This document shows, piece by piece, positions 46,156 to 58,709 of a stretch of DNA of 64,000 bases. Source of the stretch: Euphorbia lathyris (taxonomy: Eukaryota; Streptophyta; Magnoliopsida; Malpighiales; Euphorbiaceae). The stretch's first letter is position 1; each line of letters starts with the position of its first letter. The notes below the pieces were generated by a model. That model saw only the letters and a program-made list of their open reading frames with translations, was not told where the DNA came from and did no database searches. The stretch covers positions 82,086,441-82,150,440 of the forward strand of contig NC_088914.1 of the NCBI RefSeq assembly GCF_963576675.1, given 5' to 3'. The translations under genes and the position numbers were made by a program.

Positions 46156-46942
46156 CAGGGGCGGGGGTTTCGGGCCCCTCCGGCCGCCGGAACCACTATG
46201 ACCACGAGTAGTTTCGGCCCCACTGTCTCCATGAAATTTGAGGATGTAGTGGTTCTGGCCTCCTGTTTCCCAGAATAATGATCGGTGCTGAATTAGTACC
46301 CCAAAATTGGTCCAGGTCTGTTAGACCCTCCTCCCTAAATCTAAAATTCCAATTTTTTTGGCATGTTAGACCCTCTCTAAATTTTTTTCTTCTAAACCAA
46401 ATTTGCTCAAATATTTTTCGTATATAATCTGAGTAGTCATGAACCAATTTTTAAGTATCAATTTAAAACTTCTTAAAATTAAGTTAGATTGTGTGTAAGA
46501 TTCTTAACATGTAAAAAAATGTGTTCAATAAAAAAAATTGGATTTAGGGAGGAGGCACTAACAGGCAAAAAAATAATTTAGAAATTTGGATTTGAGAGGG
46601 TCTAAAAAAGTAGAAATTTGGATTTAGGGGGCCTAACAAGCAAAAAAAATTAATTAGAAATTTGGATTTAGGAAGAACCTAACACTTATCGGGTCATCTT
46701 GAGAGTGCTAAACCAGCAGCCATTAGTATTTCTTAGAGACAGGAGAGCCGGAACCGCCCATTATCAGACAAATTGATCAAATACTCAATCAAAATTCTAG
46801 ATCAAATGCCAATTTATTAAATATCTAATCAAAATTTAATCAAATTACTAATTTAGCATCCTAATTTTTTAATTTTAAAGAAATTAAGAGAGCCAGAACT
46901 ACACCTGATTGGACGGCCGGAGGGGCCGATATACGCCCCCTG
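46156..46942. mobile_element. putative TIR element with GC-rich ends
   Basis: The left end has CGGGCCCCTCCGGCCG at about 46171-46186 and the right end carries the inverted CGGCCGGAGGGGCCG at about 46914-46928, with CAGGGGCG and CGCCCCCTG outermost. GC ends on an AT-rich body with repeated GGATTTAGGGAGGAGG-like words. No convincing target duplication, so the class is unknown. Confidence 0.5.
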
Positions 46943-47590
46943 GTTGTGTTCTTTATTCTCCATGAATTTGGCAACATTGGATATATCTTAAACCTTTTAT
47001 TTTTGAACAATTACATCAATAATTTATCTGTAATAATTAATTAATAATATCAAATTTTCTTTTAAAGAAAACTTGAATTTTTTGAAGAAATTAGTTTATG
47101 AGTCATTTGTAGGTGGAAAAAAAAGCAAACATAATATACATTTTTACGTGTAAGCTTTGTAAATCCACCCACTCTAATTAATACAAAATATTATAAGGTA
47201 GATCAAAACAAAGCATTTATTTGACTTTTATAAAAAGAAAATGAGAATCGAACTTTATGCCAACGGTCGATTGTAGACCAAAATTCATTTTCAATTGACT
47301 CCATCTTAAACCAATTAATATTTTGACATTGATAGTTTCTCATTATTCATTAACTTTTTTATTGTTTGAAAAAAATATCCTCACTCTCTTATCATTTTGA
47401 TTTTAGTGAATTAAACTTTTAAGTTTTCCAAACAAAATAGTATAAAAAATTATTATTTTAATATGGTTATAGTTTATTTAGGATAGTAACTATATATATA
47501 TGGAATAAAAAATACTATTATTTTATATATATATAAAGGATGTGCTTTTATGATCATTATACATCACATCAAATATAGGGTTTGGAACAT
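46943..47590. other. intergenic, no gene seen
   Basis: AT-rich. Contains (AT)n near 47491-47500 and 47525-47535. Confidence 0.5.
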
Positions 47591-47593
47591 ATT

Positions 47594-50500
47594 TCATGAA
47601 TATATTACAACCTTTGCTTGTCTCTTGACATGGTAGAAGGAAATTGATTCAAGAGAGGAGCCATGCCTGAAATATCCTCGCATGTAGAAACCAAGTTCAT
47701 TTCTGGAAGTGTTTTTGGAATTAAGCGTTAGGATTAAGGATGGGGAATCAGTCTCAACTATCAGTCTTTTAATCCCACACTCGGTAGCAATTTTTAAACC
47801 AAATAACACGATAAAATCTTCAGTTGATTCAACATTCAGACAGGAAACAGGGGAGCAAATAGATGAAACTACAGACAGTCCTTTGTTTTTTCATACTATT
47901 ATTCCAAGGACATATGACAACCCATCATTCTGGATAATCGCGTCACAATTGAGCTTATACATGTAGGAGGGCGTTATTTTACCGCATCATACACAGATTT
48001 TGGGACTTCATCTAATGAACGATTATGGACATGTAGAGACAATTGACGGCTTAGGTAAGTTTGTAGGAATTCCTTACTCATTTCCACGTAGTGGGTTCAA
48101 ATTCTATCCTCCATATACGACATTGTTTCGATTGAACCATATGAACTAGAAGCATATCAGGGTAGCAGAACATAGCTTATGGTCTGCAATTCTAAAAATT
48201 TACAGCACCCATTCTATCATTGCCTGTGTAAACAGTTTATCTATTCTACAAAGTTAAGTCTTTTCATACCCTCTTTGCAAATAAACATTGGTAAAAAAAT
48301 ATGGTTAATATCTTCTCCCCAACATCTGCATATATAAGGGGAAAATATTTGAGATTATTATACATCTTAAAAGTAGGTTGCAATAACATGGGAGAATATT
48401 TTGTACTAGGTGCCATCAGAAAATTTTCACCTTAGGAGGAATCTAAGATTTCCAAATTTGCCACCGAACTTCATTGGAGGTCTGGGCATTAGAGTTGCCA
48501 CTTGCACCCCGTCTCCAAACATTCTCAACAACTTGGTAGCCTGTTTTAACATAATATGAACAATTCTTATCAAACTTCCAAAAAAGTTGGTCTTTTGGGA
48601 GTTTGAACTTATTGGAATTTATAGAATGGTTTTTGTTTCGGAGAGGAGAAAAGCCACTTATAGGAGTTCCCTTTTCCAGGTTCTGCTAACGGGATCAATT
48701 AAGCAACTGACGAACTCTGAATGGAGACTTGTAGAGGGCAATATGGGTCACATAAAGTCCAGGGTCAATATCCGGTTGTCCTTTTAGATATTCACACTAT
48801 TGCCATTTTCAATTCTCCAACAGAGTCTTTTTCCAACACTGGTCTTCGTTTTAGGATGCTTCTCTAGAAAAAATTCGGATTGAAACCAATTGATGCCTTT
48901 AAAAATGAGGATATTGGATAGTACTTAGCTTTAAATACCTACCCAAATAGAGATTCAGTTTTAGAAATCAATCTCCAACCTTGCTTTGCTATCATAGCGA
49001 GATTGAAGGATTCAATCCATTTAAACCTGAGACCACCATTGTTCTTTAGCTGACATATTTGATTCTAATGAATACAGTGCATTCCTTTCTCAGTTGTGCC
49101 CCCACCAGAATCGCCTTATTAACTGTTGGATTTCATGACAAAATAAGTTGGGCAAGGCAAAATAGCTCATTACATACTACTGGATCAATTGGGCAATAAA
49201 TTTGATTAAGACCTCATTTTCAGCTTCGGTGTCACTCATTCCATTTATTTATTTTATTGGTTAGCCTGTTCCTAAGATAAGAGAACACCTGCTTCTTTGA
49301 TTTTACGATAATGGATGGGAGACCTAGGTATTTTGGAAAATCCCCAACCTGCTTAACTCCTAGGTAGTTGCATATCATATTCCGTGTAGTCAAATCGATA
49401 TTCCTAGAAAAGGTGATTTCAGATTTGTCATAGTTAATTCTCTGGCCAGATGCATTCTCATAGGAGTTAAGTACATGTCTGACTTGTTTACATTCTTCTA
49501 TATTAGCACGGGCAAAGAAGAGGGAGTCGTCTATAAATAATAAATTGGACATACTCGACCTTGTCTACCAATTCGAAATCTATAGATATCCCTTTGTCTT
49601 TCTCCATTTTGAGTGAGAGCGGATAAAGCCTCTACACACATTAAGAACAAATATGGTGAGATTGGATCGCTTTGGCGTAATCCCCTGCTAGGAATCAAAA
49701 GTCTAGAGTTTTTCCCATTAATCAGAAATGAGAATGTTGCTGAACTGATGTGTTTTAGAATTAGGTTTACAAAGGCTTCTAGAAACCCCATTCATAGCAT
49801 TACTCTTTCAAGAGAGCCTCATTCCACTCTGTCATATGCTTTACTCATGTCTAATTTCAGAGTGAAAGTTTCCCTCTTTCCTAACACTATGTGCTTCATC
49901 GAATGGAAAACCTCAAAAGCAGTTAAGGCATTATCCATGATCAGTCTACCCGAGACAAAGGCATTTTACGAGAGGGAGATGATTTGATGAAGGACAAATT
50001 TAAGTCTATTTGTAAGGGTTTTGAATATCAGTTTGTATAGGACACTACATAAGCTAATAGGGTGTAAGTCACTCATAGACGAGGGTTTGCTTTTCTTGGG
50101 TATCAAATAGATGAAAGTATGATTCAAACCTTGGACCATAGATCCAGAGCTTAGAAAGCTTAACATGAAATCTTGTACCTCATCACCGATTAAATACCAA
50201 AACTTTTGATAAAGCAGAGACGGGCCAGGTGATTTATCAGGATGCATTTGTTTCAAGGCTTCATCAATTTCTTCAATTCGAAAGGGGCTTCCTAGTTCTG
50301 TCAAAAATTCACCCGAGATGCGTTTCTTGATCATCTCAAAAAGAAAGTGGTCAAGGTTCGGGTTAAAAAAAAGAGAAGATATCCATATAATACCCTAGAA
50401 CAATTTGCTCAATCGCTTCTTTTCCTTTACGAAGGTGACCCTCCTCATCTCGAAGTTCCATAATTTTATTCTCTTTATTTCGAGTCGTCGCTTTGGCATG

Positions 50501-51170
50501 AAAGTACTTGGAATTCTGGTATCCTTCTTTGAGCCACATGACTTAATTTCGTTGGTTCCAGATAATTTCTTGTGTGTACAACAATTCATTGAGGTCAACT
50601 TGTAACTTATTTTCTCTATTCAAATATTTAGTCTCATGATTTGTCCCTAGACAATGTTCAATTTCTCTTTTAAATGTTTTATTTGTTACCCTAAGTGCCC
50701 AAAAGTGTCCATATTCCACTCATTGAGATTCTTTATACAAGTGCTGATTTTCCTTGAGAGTGAGTTTGCCCCAGATGGACACTATACCCATGAGTTTTTT
50801 ACAACTTCAACGCACGAGTCCTCCCGGGAGCCACATTCTTTCAAATCTGAATCATTTTGGCATTTTGCCTTTCTCGCCCAAGCTTTATGTACAATCCAGT
50901 AGAATGGGAGAGTGGTCTGATGAGAATCGAGTCAGGTGTTTGATAATAGTTGTGAGGAAAATCAGATTCCAACTCCCTATGCATATTTCTTGAATGTTTG
51001 CATCACCCGTTCTCCCATTACTCCATATGTACATATTTCTTTGATAAGGCAACTCTTGTAGTAGGTAATCATTTAAGCAGTTTGGAACATATAAGAGGTG
51101 CAAGCTATAGTTACTTTCTTTTTTACACGTAACTATTACTTTGTTTGTTTTCACCATTGAATTATTTTTA
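47594..51170 (-). pseudogene. L1-type LINE relic with RNase H
   Basis: Minus-strand order: end of the AP-like endonuclease (HLTRFSSDHSPILLDC, about 50890-50940); a linker with WLKEGYQNSKYFHAKA near 50520; reverse transcriptase from 50334 down with HPDKSPGPSLLYQKFW, FIYLIPKK, LHPISLCSVLYKLI, NAFVSGRLIMDNA, TLKLDMSKAYDRVE and GLRQSDPISPYLF; the catalytic FIDD in LLFIDDSLFFARA near 49530; PKYLGLPSI near 49310. Then comes a zinc-knuckle (zf-RVT) stretch around 48450. Last is an RNase H with NCDAII, VESTEDF and LIVETDSPSL (47960-47710). Several stops are one transition from sense codons. The 5' end is truncated in the endonuclease, as is usual for LINEs. No poly(A) or target duplication was found. 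Confidence 0.9.
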
Positions 51171-51936
51171 TACTGATTCAGATCTTTTAACTAGTAGTTT
51201 AACGCGATAAAAAAAAGGATCAAAATCGAAATAGGAGACTTGAGATGCCTTTTGCATTTATTTCAAAAAAATTAAATCAATTAATGCATCTAAATCGATT
51301 ATTCATACATCATAGCTAATGTTATCTTGTATTTAATGAGAGAGATGTTTAAGCACCTTCAAATCTTATAGAAGTTCATAAAAGTTGTGTATAAAGTTTT
51401 AATTTTTTCTATAAAATCACAAAAAATACATCAATTGAGCACCCATAGATCGCGGAAACAACTATTATCATTGAATCTTGGTCCGTAATTGTTTATACTC
51501 TACCTAAAATATGCAAATATATATGTTCCTCTATTTATAAATCTGGCAGGCCAAGTACAGCAATTTTAAAAAATGACTCAAAATTATTAATTTTGTGAAA
51601 TTTAATCAGCCTAAAATTTAAAAATGAAAAAGTTGTTATTGTTTGTATCGAATTTCAAACTCTACCAAACATTAAAACAAATTTAAAGTTAAAATAAAAT
51701 CAAATAGCTTTTTGTTTTGAAACAGAAGTTTAAATTTTAATATCTTTAACGACTCTAAACAAACTAATATTTTGAATCATTTGTTGTGCCGTCTTCTTCC
51801 TCATTTCAATAACCCATATGCACACACACAGACAATTTCCAATTCCAATCGAATCGATCGACAGAAAGTTCATATTCGTTGTTATTCTTAATCAGGGATT
51901 AAGAAAGATATTCAGTCTGTCAATGATTATTGTGTT
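51171..51936. other. upstream region of the kinase gene
   Basis: AT-rich; holds the kinase promoter and leader. No clear TATA box could be chosen. A CACACACACAGACA run lies near 51821. Confidence 0.45.
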
Positions 51937-54900
51937 ATGAGAGATCGAAATATTGGCAAAGGAAAGAAGAAAGAATCCATAATGTACGATGACCATGTCG
52001 AGGAAGAAGATAGTTTGCGAGACGCATTCGTTTTTAACATTGATAAAAGCTTGATTATTGATCCCCGTTGTGTACTTGTTCGTAAATTGATAGCTGAAGG
52101 CCCCAATTCCTTTGTCTACGAAGGAGAGTACGTATCATTTTTGCTAGATTTTAATTTACAATTTGTTTCTTGTTTAATTGGAATTCTGGGCTCTTGTTTT
52201 CATGCATTTATTGATAGACATTTCTGGGTTTTTATGGATTTTCAATTTTCATGTTATTAATTCATTCATTAAACCTATCAGAATTGTCTTCATTTGGAAT
52301 GACATTTGTGAATTAGGGTTCATAAATCCTCGACTTTGATTCATGTCATTGTTTATTCTGTTTTTGGTACTTATTTTAATCGTGATAGAATTGGTTGTTA
52401 TAAGATTTCAATCCTTAAGTTTAAATCCTACCAGCAATTTGTTTAATAATAATTAATTACTGTTTATCATCAATGGTTGTTGATATAATTGATAATGCAC
52501 AATTAAAGACCAAAGTCATGTTAGGAATAACCATTACATTAGCTGGAGATGATGACATGTTCTTAGAAAATTTGTGCTGAAATTAATTTTAATTATCAAC
52601 ATCCACATTTTTCTCCGTCTGGGCTAGCCAGGGTCTGGCATGGACCCGGGATATCCTGTACCATCCACTAGGGTCTGAGGCACTTTAGCAAAGGCAACTC
52701 TAGGAGGAGGCTTCGACAAGGAGTGGCAAATGGAACATATCTATGTGGACATCAAGTTGGTATAAGGAACACTATAGGAGACAAGTTTGTAATTGGATCT
52801 CCTCCACCACCTGGATCAGTAGTCGGCTTAAGGGATCCACCCTAGTCCATAAGGGACTTAGAGAATGGACTTGGAGAGTGGGCATTCAACCTTAGGGAAA
52901 CAGAGGCGAATGTCTCCATACCCTATGGACATTATGGGCTCTGAAATAGCTGGTAGTGCGTGCCCCTTTTAGGGCGAGGTTTAATATAAAGGACCTTTCC
53001 GGGACGGAATGCGAACATATGCATTGATGGGTCGCATATAAACCCCCTAGTATCGGTTGGCTCACCGGGGACTTGGGTAAGTCTCAGCACCACAGGGTAT
53101 TTTGTGCAGTCCAGATCCGTCCCCGTGACACCTAGCTGGGGTCGTCATCGACGACCCTGCGATATTTTCATATTCCAAGAAACAGTGGGACTCCTGCTGG
53201 ATGGCCCTATCCTAGGTCCGTCCAACTGATTTTCAAAGAGGTACCAATAGAGGCTGATATCGTTTTTGTTATCCGTGGTTTTTTCTCCGTATGGCCTAGC
53301 CGAGGTCAACTGATATATACACTTGTTATTGTGTCTTCATTGTATGAATATTATCATTGTATTTGGTTTGATGGTGCTGAGATTGTATAGAACATGTTTG
53401 TAGGTTAGAATCCAAACCTGTTGCTGTGAAGATAATACAACCAATGAAGACTTCAGCTGTAATGCTTGAGCACAAGATAAAATTTCAGAGGGAGGTTACA
53501 CTGCAATCTAGAATGAATCATGCAAATATTGTCAAGGTATCAATTAATTTCGATCTAGAATGAACTTTTTCTACTTTTTCTATTTTATCTATAAATGTCT
53601 TGTAATGAACAATCTCTGAGCTTCTAATTAAGATTAAATTTCACAAAAAAAACAGTTGGTGGGTGCCTCTGTGGAACCAGCAATGTTCTTAATTACTGAA
53701 CTTCTGAGAGGAAGCACATTACAGAAGTACTTATGGAGCATTCGCCCTAAACGTTTAGATATGAAACTTTCTCTGAGTTATGCACTGGACATTTCTCGAG
53801 CAATGGAGTACTTGCATGAAAATGGCATCATTCATCGAGATTTAAAGCCAAGTAATTCACTTTTCTCTTATTTTCAGTAGTTTTTCATTCATTTTTTGGA
53901 ACAAATGCTTACTCAGAAATGGACACTAGTTTTGATTTGCAATTTGGATACTTTACCTTTGATTTTGGTTATATGCTTATGAAATTTCTTCTACTGCAAG
54001 TACTAGGAAATAAATATCTCACATTGCGTAATTTGGGAGCTATATGACTCCTTATATATCTTTTGGGACGAGTTTGAACTTTATTTACATGGTATCATAG
54101 ACTTGTATTCGATATTGGGTCGCCCATGGATATTTGCCTCATGGTTTTGGACGTGAGGGATGCGTGTTAAATATTCCATATTGCTTGATTAGAGACCTAT
54201 ATGGCTACCTATAGATGTGAGACAATTTTCCTCCTTTGAGGCATCTTTTGGGGTGAATTAGAAAGGTGTCAAAATAGGTCGTTGTGTCATAATTGTGTTG
54301 TGTGATATATATATTCAAAAAAATTACATATGATGTTAAAGGAACAAGAGTAATAATCGTGTCAAACGGTCCTGTTAGACATTGTTTCTGTAAATCATGT
54401 TGTAATCAGAGATTGTTTTATGGGAAATGCAGGCAATCTTCTTCTGACAGAAGATAGAAAACGAATTAAAGTGGCGGACTTTGGGCTAGCTAGAGAGGAA
54501 GTTATGAATGAAATGACATGTGAAGCTGGGACTTACCGGTGGATGGCTCCTGAGGTGGTGTTTATTTACTTAATTATATTTCTAATTCTGGTGATTATTA
54601 TATCTAATTCTATGTATCTTTGCTAATTAGTTATTCAGCAGAGAATCACTTAAAATCGGAATGAAGAAACACTATGATCACAAGGTTGATGTCTATAGCT
54701 TTTCAATTGTTTTATGGGAGTTGCTCACTAATAAAGCTCCATTCAAAGGCAGAGATAACTTAACTGTGGCTTATGCTGCTGCTGCCAATGTAAGTTTCTC
54801 ATGTTTTAAAACATATTCCTGACTCAACAAAGCGATTATAATACGATTATAACACGATAACCTGAGCTTTTAGATTCCTCGATTAAGCACCTTGTTCATG

Positions 54901-55970
54901 TTAATCTGTGATTTAGATTGACCTTTCCGTCTGAGAATTTGCATACCAATAGCTCAATCTAAATAAGCTTGAGGTTTTAGATGAAAACTGTAAATCTAGA
55001 TTGACCTCTACCGGGTTTGTTACTTATTTTTATGATATTGAGGCGTTTGAATTTAGAGTTTTCACCGTACTTGTCTTGAAAAGTCAACTGCCTCCTTATA
55101 TTTGGAAATGTCTTATTTACCTCTGGACTTGTTTAAAGTGACCTTATTGACCCCCTAAATCCAAGGAGATATTTTGAGAAGTTAAAGTGTGTTTGCTTTA
55201 AGCAAATTTGAAAGGCCAATAGATGGTTATAAACAAGTTCAAAGGGTAAATAAGCCATTTTAAGAAAATTGAGGGACTCGATAGGTCACTTGCCATAGGA
55301 CGTTTCCAAAATATAGGGGAGGCAATTGACTTTTCTTGACAAACACAGAGGATTATAGATATATTAAGCCTTCTTTATTTTCACATATTGAGCCATTAAT
55401 CATATATAAATCTACATATTGAGTCCTTGATCATTTTCTCTACACCGAGTGCTTACCTAAGCATTGAGCATTTCGATAATTCATAAACCTCCATGTTTAG
55501 GCTTCGAGCAAGGGTTCATTAAATTTTCTAAGAATTCAATGTGTATGTTAGTATATCAAAGTCGATGGACCTCGCGATGCTTTAACCAAATACATTTGTG
55601 CTTATATCTTTAATAGGCCTACAAAAACAACTGGATTTGACACAATTATCATTTTTGTTGCATTTAACAGAGCGAAAGGCCAAACTTGGAGAACATTGAA
55701 GAAGAACTAGCCACACTTTTGCAATCATGTTGGTCACCAGATCCAGCTCTGAGGCCAGAATTCATGGAAATTACTACATATCTAGAAAATGTGTTCCATA
55801 CTCTTTGGCCTACAGAGATGATTCCTCCAAAAACTGTGGAGATTGCAGGCACTGAAAATGATGATGAAGTCTCAATCTCAACCAAGAGTAATGTGAGGAT
55901 TAAGAAGAAGCCTAAAAGCTGTACAACTAGTTTTACTATGTGTTTTCATAATTGCTTATCTGATCAATGA
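51937..55970 (+). CDS. RAF-like protein kinase (MAPKKK group C type)
   Basis: Six exons join in frame: 51937-52127, 53404-53536, 53656-53851, 54433-54554, 54631-54789 and 55671-55970, giving 366 residues, all introns GT-AG. The kinase domain runs from about residue 46 to 315. Visible elements are the VAVK lysine K73, HRDLKPSN with D170, DFG 189-191, and the activation segment [12 protein letters not shown] ending at 214. [21 protein letters not shown] lies in the C-lobe, along with the [19 protein letters not shown] region. The pattern matches plant RAF-like group C kinases such as Arabidopsis At5g50180: short N-terminus, no ACT or PAS domain. It should phosphorylate Ser/Thr in the cytosol; the substrate is unknown. 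The glycine loop reads [12 protein letters not shown], so the first glycine is Ala53. Start chosen as the first ATG of the open exon. Confidence 0.92.
52608..53307. repeat. GC-rich insert in kinase intron 1
   Basis: A block markedly richer in G+C than the rest of the intron, bounded by direct copies of TTTTCTCCGTNTGGNCTAGC (52608-52635 and 53281-53307). No inverted ends, coding motifs or poly(A) seen. The type of element is not recognised. Confidence 0.5.
55069..55344. mobile_element. MITE-like inverted repeat in kinase intron 5
   Basis: Arms at 55069-55112 and 55299-55344 are inverted copies (GTCTTGAAAAGTCAACTGCC against GTCAAGAAAAGTCAATTGCC). ATATTAAGCC follows the right arm, as at the end of MITE 1 (38181-38660), suggesting a related Mutator-like family. 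The outer left end is unclear. Confidence 0.55.
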
Positions 55971-56653
55971 GAGTTTTTCTTGTTTTTTAGTTTTATATAA
56001 TTAATTAGGCTTCAATTCTTTTTATTATGTTCATAATCATATGTTTTTAGTGTTTAGTTTGTCATTATGAGGTAGTTTTAGGTAGCACGATTTCTATATC
56101 TATACATTGTAAACAACTTCTCGGAAAATATTTCATACTTAGCCCATGACTTTATTGAAATTATTTTTATTAATTTGTTTAATTTCAAATTATTTGTTGT
56201 ACTGGATTATTTTATTCTCTTATTTAGGTTTGGGATAAAAAATAATACTTATTGATGAGCTCAGGCTGCCTAATTCCATGTCTAATGGACTGGGCTTGGA
56301 TAGCAAAAAAAAATAAAAAATATTAGGGTCAAATACATGAATATCATAATTAAATATAAAATCAACTAAGTCATATCACCAAACTTAATTCTTAATATGT
56401 CATTATTTTCCATATATTATGATTTTACACCATAATTAAAAAATTCTGAACTCCAATTCATAAATCATAAACCCTAGAAAATATATTCTAGACTTCTAAT
56501 TTATAAATTCTAATCCTTAAAATATATTAAAAGTACTGATTTTACTAGTTTGACATAATCTAAAATTATGACTTGACATAGTTGTAAATAGTTTTTAAAA
56601 TATGAATTTCTGTATAATTAACCCAAAATATTAGGCTAATTTATTAGGTTAAT
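55971..56653. other. 3' flank of the kinase gene
   Basis: 3' UTR and AT-rich intergenic DNA. No gene seen. Confidence 0.5.
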
Positions 56654-57391
56654 GGGCAAATTACAAATCTAGCCCAACTAAAGGGGCCCATTTAAATATC
56701 TAACCCACTTTGCTTCATTCTCACCAAATTAGACACTTTCATCCATTTTGGACAAAATTATCCTTAGTTCTATTCGATCGATCCATCTGCTCCTGCTCCC
56801 GCTTATTCTTCGTCCGCTTCTTCTTCTTCTTCTTCGGTTCTTCTTCTTTAATTTCTGATACCAATCGTTAGCGATTTTTGAGATTATTGAAATATTATGT
56901 TCAATTTCCCGTAGAAATTGTATGTTTTTAGCTTATACGTCTGCTTTTCTCGCTGGTCTTGCCTCTTACTTCATCTCTAACGGTATCGTTTCAATTTCCT
57001 CCATTGGTGACGAAATTTATCGCATTTCATCCCAAATGCGACAACTATTGTCGCATTTGTGACGAATTCGTCACAAATGCGACATCGCAACAGTTCAATT
57101 GTTAGATTTTTTTTTCTTTCTCATTTTTTGAGCTTTCCATCCTAATCCTCTTCCGCATACAATAATTCTTCAAAGATTGAACGAAGCATAATCTCTTCTC
57201 TCTATAAACCACCGCCTTTTCGTCGGTTTAGGATGACGAAGAAGACATTGAGAGTCCGAGGAAGAAGGTGAATTGAAATAAGGGTATTTTTGTCCAAAGT
57301 GGATGAAAGTGTCTAATTTGGTGAGATGGAAGCAAAGTTGGTCAAATATGTTAATGGACCCCTTCAAATAGGCTAAATTAGTAATTAGCCC
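56654..57391. mobile_element. long-TIR element (738 bp) with a palindrome
   Basis: Arms of about 113 bp (56654-56766 and 57279-57391) are inverted copies, starting GGGCAAATTACAAATCTAGC and GGGCTAATTACTAATTTAGC and sharing CACCAAATTAGACACTTTC. No clear target duplication. The middle has CTT repeats near 56819-56840 and a 34-bp perfect palindrome at 57050-57083. No coding. Confidence 0.75.
57050..57083. repeat. perfect 34-bp palindrome
   Basis: Centred on GAATTC at 57064-57069; each half contains TCGCATTTGTGACGAATT. A related GACGAAATTTATCGCATTTC stretch lies just before it. Confidence 0.9.
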
Positions 57392-57845
57392 TTACTAGAT
57401 TTAGGCCTGTACATGATTTTACTGTACTAGATAAATATGATTTGATCCTAAGATGCAAAATGATCCAAATTTCTCCATAAAAAAAATTATCCAAATTTAA
57501 ATCCAATATTTCCAAGCAAGATTAATTATAGTCCTATATTACCAAAAATTTGAAAAAACTAATTTAATTGTTATTTAACTATCACATCGAGTTTTCAATA
57601 TCAATTATGATGATTTGTGTCGTAAGTAACCATTGGGTGCTACCATCGTTATAGAACCCGAAGTTTCATTCAGAGGTTGCTCGATTTTGTTGTACTGACC
57701 TTGTATGAATGTCAGCGGAGGTGGGCAGAACGTCTTCATGGGAAGAGAGGTAAGCGACTGAAACTAGGCTGAATCAGCGGGTTTGGGACCAGCCGAGACC
57801 GATGGCATGATGTCCATCCTCGACACTAGTGTTGCCAATGTCACT
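57392..57845. other. intergenic; broken open frame on minus strand
   Basis: From 57853 down to about 57615 the minus strand is open apart from one TAG (near 57768) and is continuous with the frame at 58702-58823 if the MITE between is removed. No family recognised. Confidence 0.4.
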
Positions 57846-57853
57846 GGTGTAGG

Positions 57854-58052
57854 TAGGGGTGCACACAAAAATTCGAAAAATTGAAAACCAAACCGAAAAT
57901 AAGGTTAACCGAAACCGATGGACTAGTGTACGGTTTTTAATTTTAAAATTAAGGATTAATGGTTACGGTTACGGTTTTCTTATTCTAAAAACCACGGCTA
58001 ACCGAACCGACCGAATTTCAATTAAATATTAAAAAATATAAAAATACATTTA

Positions 58053-58088
<36 letters not shown>

Positions 58089-58701
58089 GTAATTATATAT
58101 TATCTAATTATACTAATTAGTAATTAGTTAGTTACTTAATCATACTTATCTAATTAAGTACTTAGTGATGTTTGTTGAAGAAAAAGGAAAGAACATTGGG
58201 AAGAATGAACTTTCAAAATAGCGATGTTTGTTGAAGAAAAAAGAAATGACATTGCTTTTCTTTTCATTATTGGCTTTAGGAAGATAAACTATTCGTTGAC
58301 TAAATAGAAACAAGATTTAGCTTGTGCGAAAATTTATTTATACGAACTAAATATAAGTTGATTATCCAATATTTTCTTTGTTTTGAATCCTATTTTTACT
58401 TAGTTCATACTTTCCGATAATGCACGCATATCTCTCTTTCCCCATTAATCTCTTCAACTCGATATTGACTCACCGTCCCACTCATAATAAAAATTAGAAA
58501 TCTTTTATTGTTTTTATTTTTATTTACTAATGGTTAGAAACCGAAATAAAAGGTTAACTGACCGAAATAATTGGTTAACCGATTAGTGGTTAACCGAATT
58601 TAATGGACTAGTGCATGGTTAGTGTTTTTAAAAAACCGATCAAATAGTTAACCGACCGAATTAACATTAATGGACTAGTTAACCGACCACGTGCACCCCT
58701 A
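57854..58701. mobile_element. hAT MITE (848 bp)
   Basis: Ends TAGGGGTGCAC and GTGCACCCCTA are perfect 11-bp inverted repeats, flanked by a perfect 8-bp duplication GGTGTAGG (57846-57853 and 58702-58709). It is rich in GGTTAACCGA words at both ends and has an (AT)n run at about 58065-58088. No transposase. Confidence 0.93.
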
Positions 58702-58709
58702 GGTGTAGG

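Noticed and set aside
47709..47966. Plus-strand 85-codon frame
   Set aside because: Antisense of the LINE RNase H domain.
53852..53880. Kinase exon 3 running to the stop at 53880
   Set aside because: The donor at 53852 and the acceptor at 54432 restore HRDLKPSN and the DFG exon in frame.
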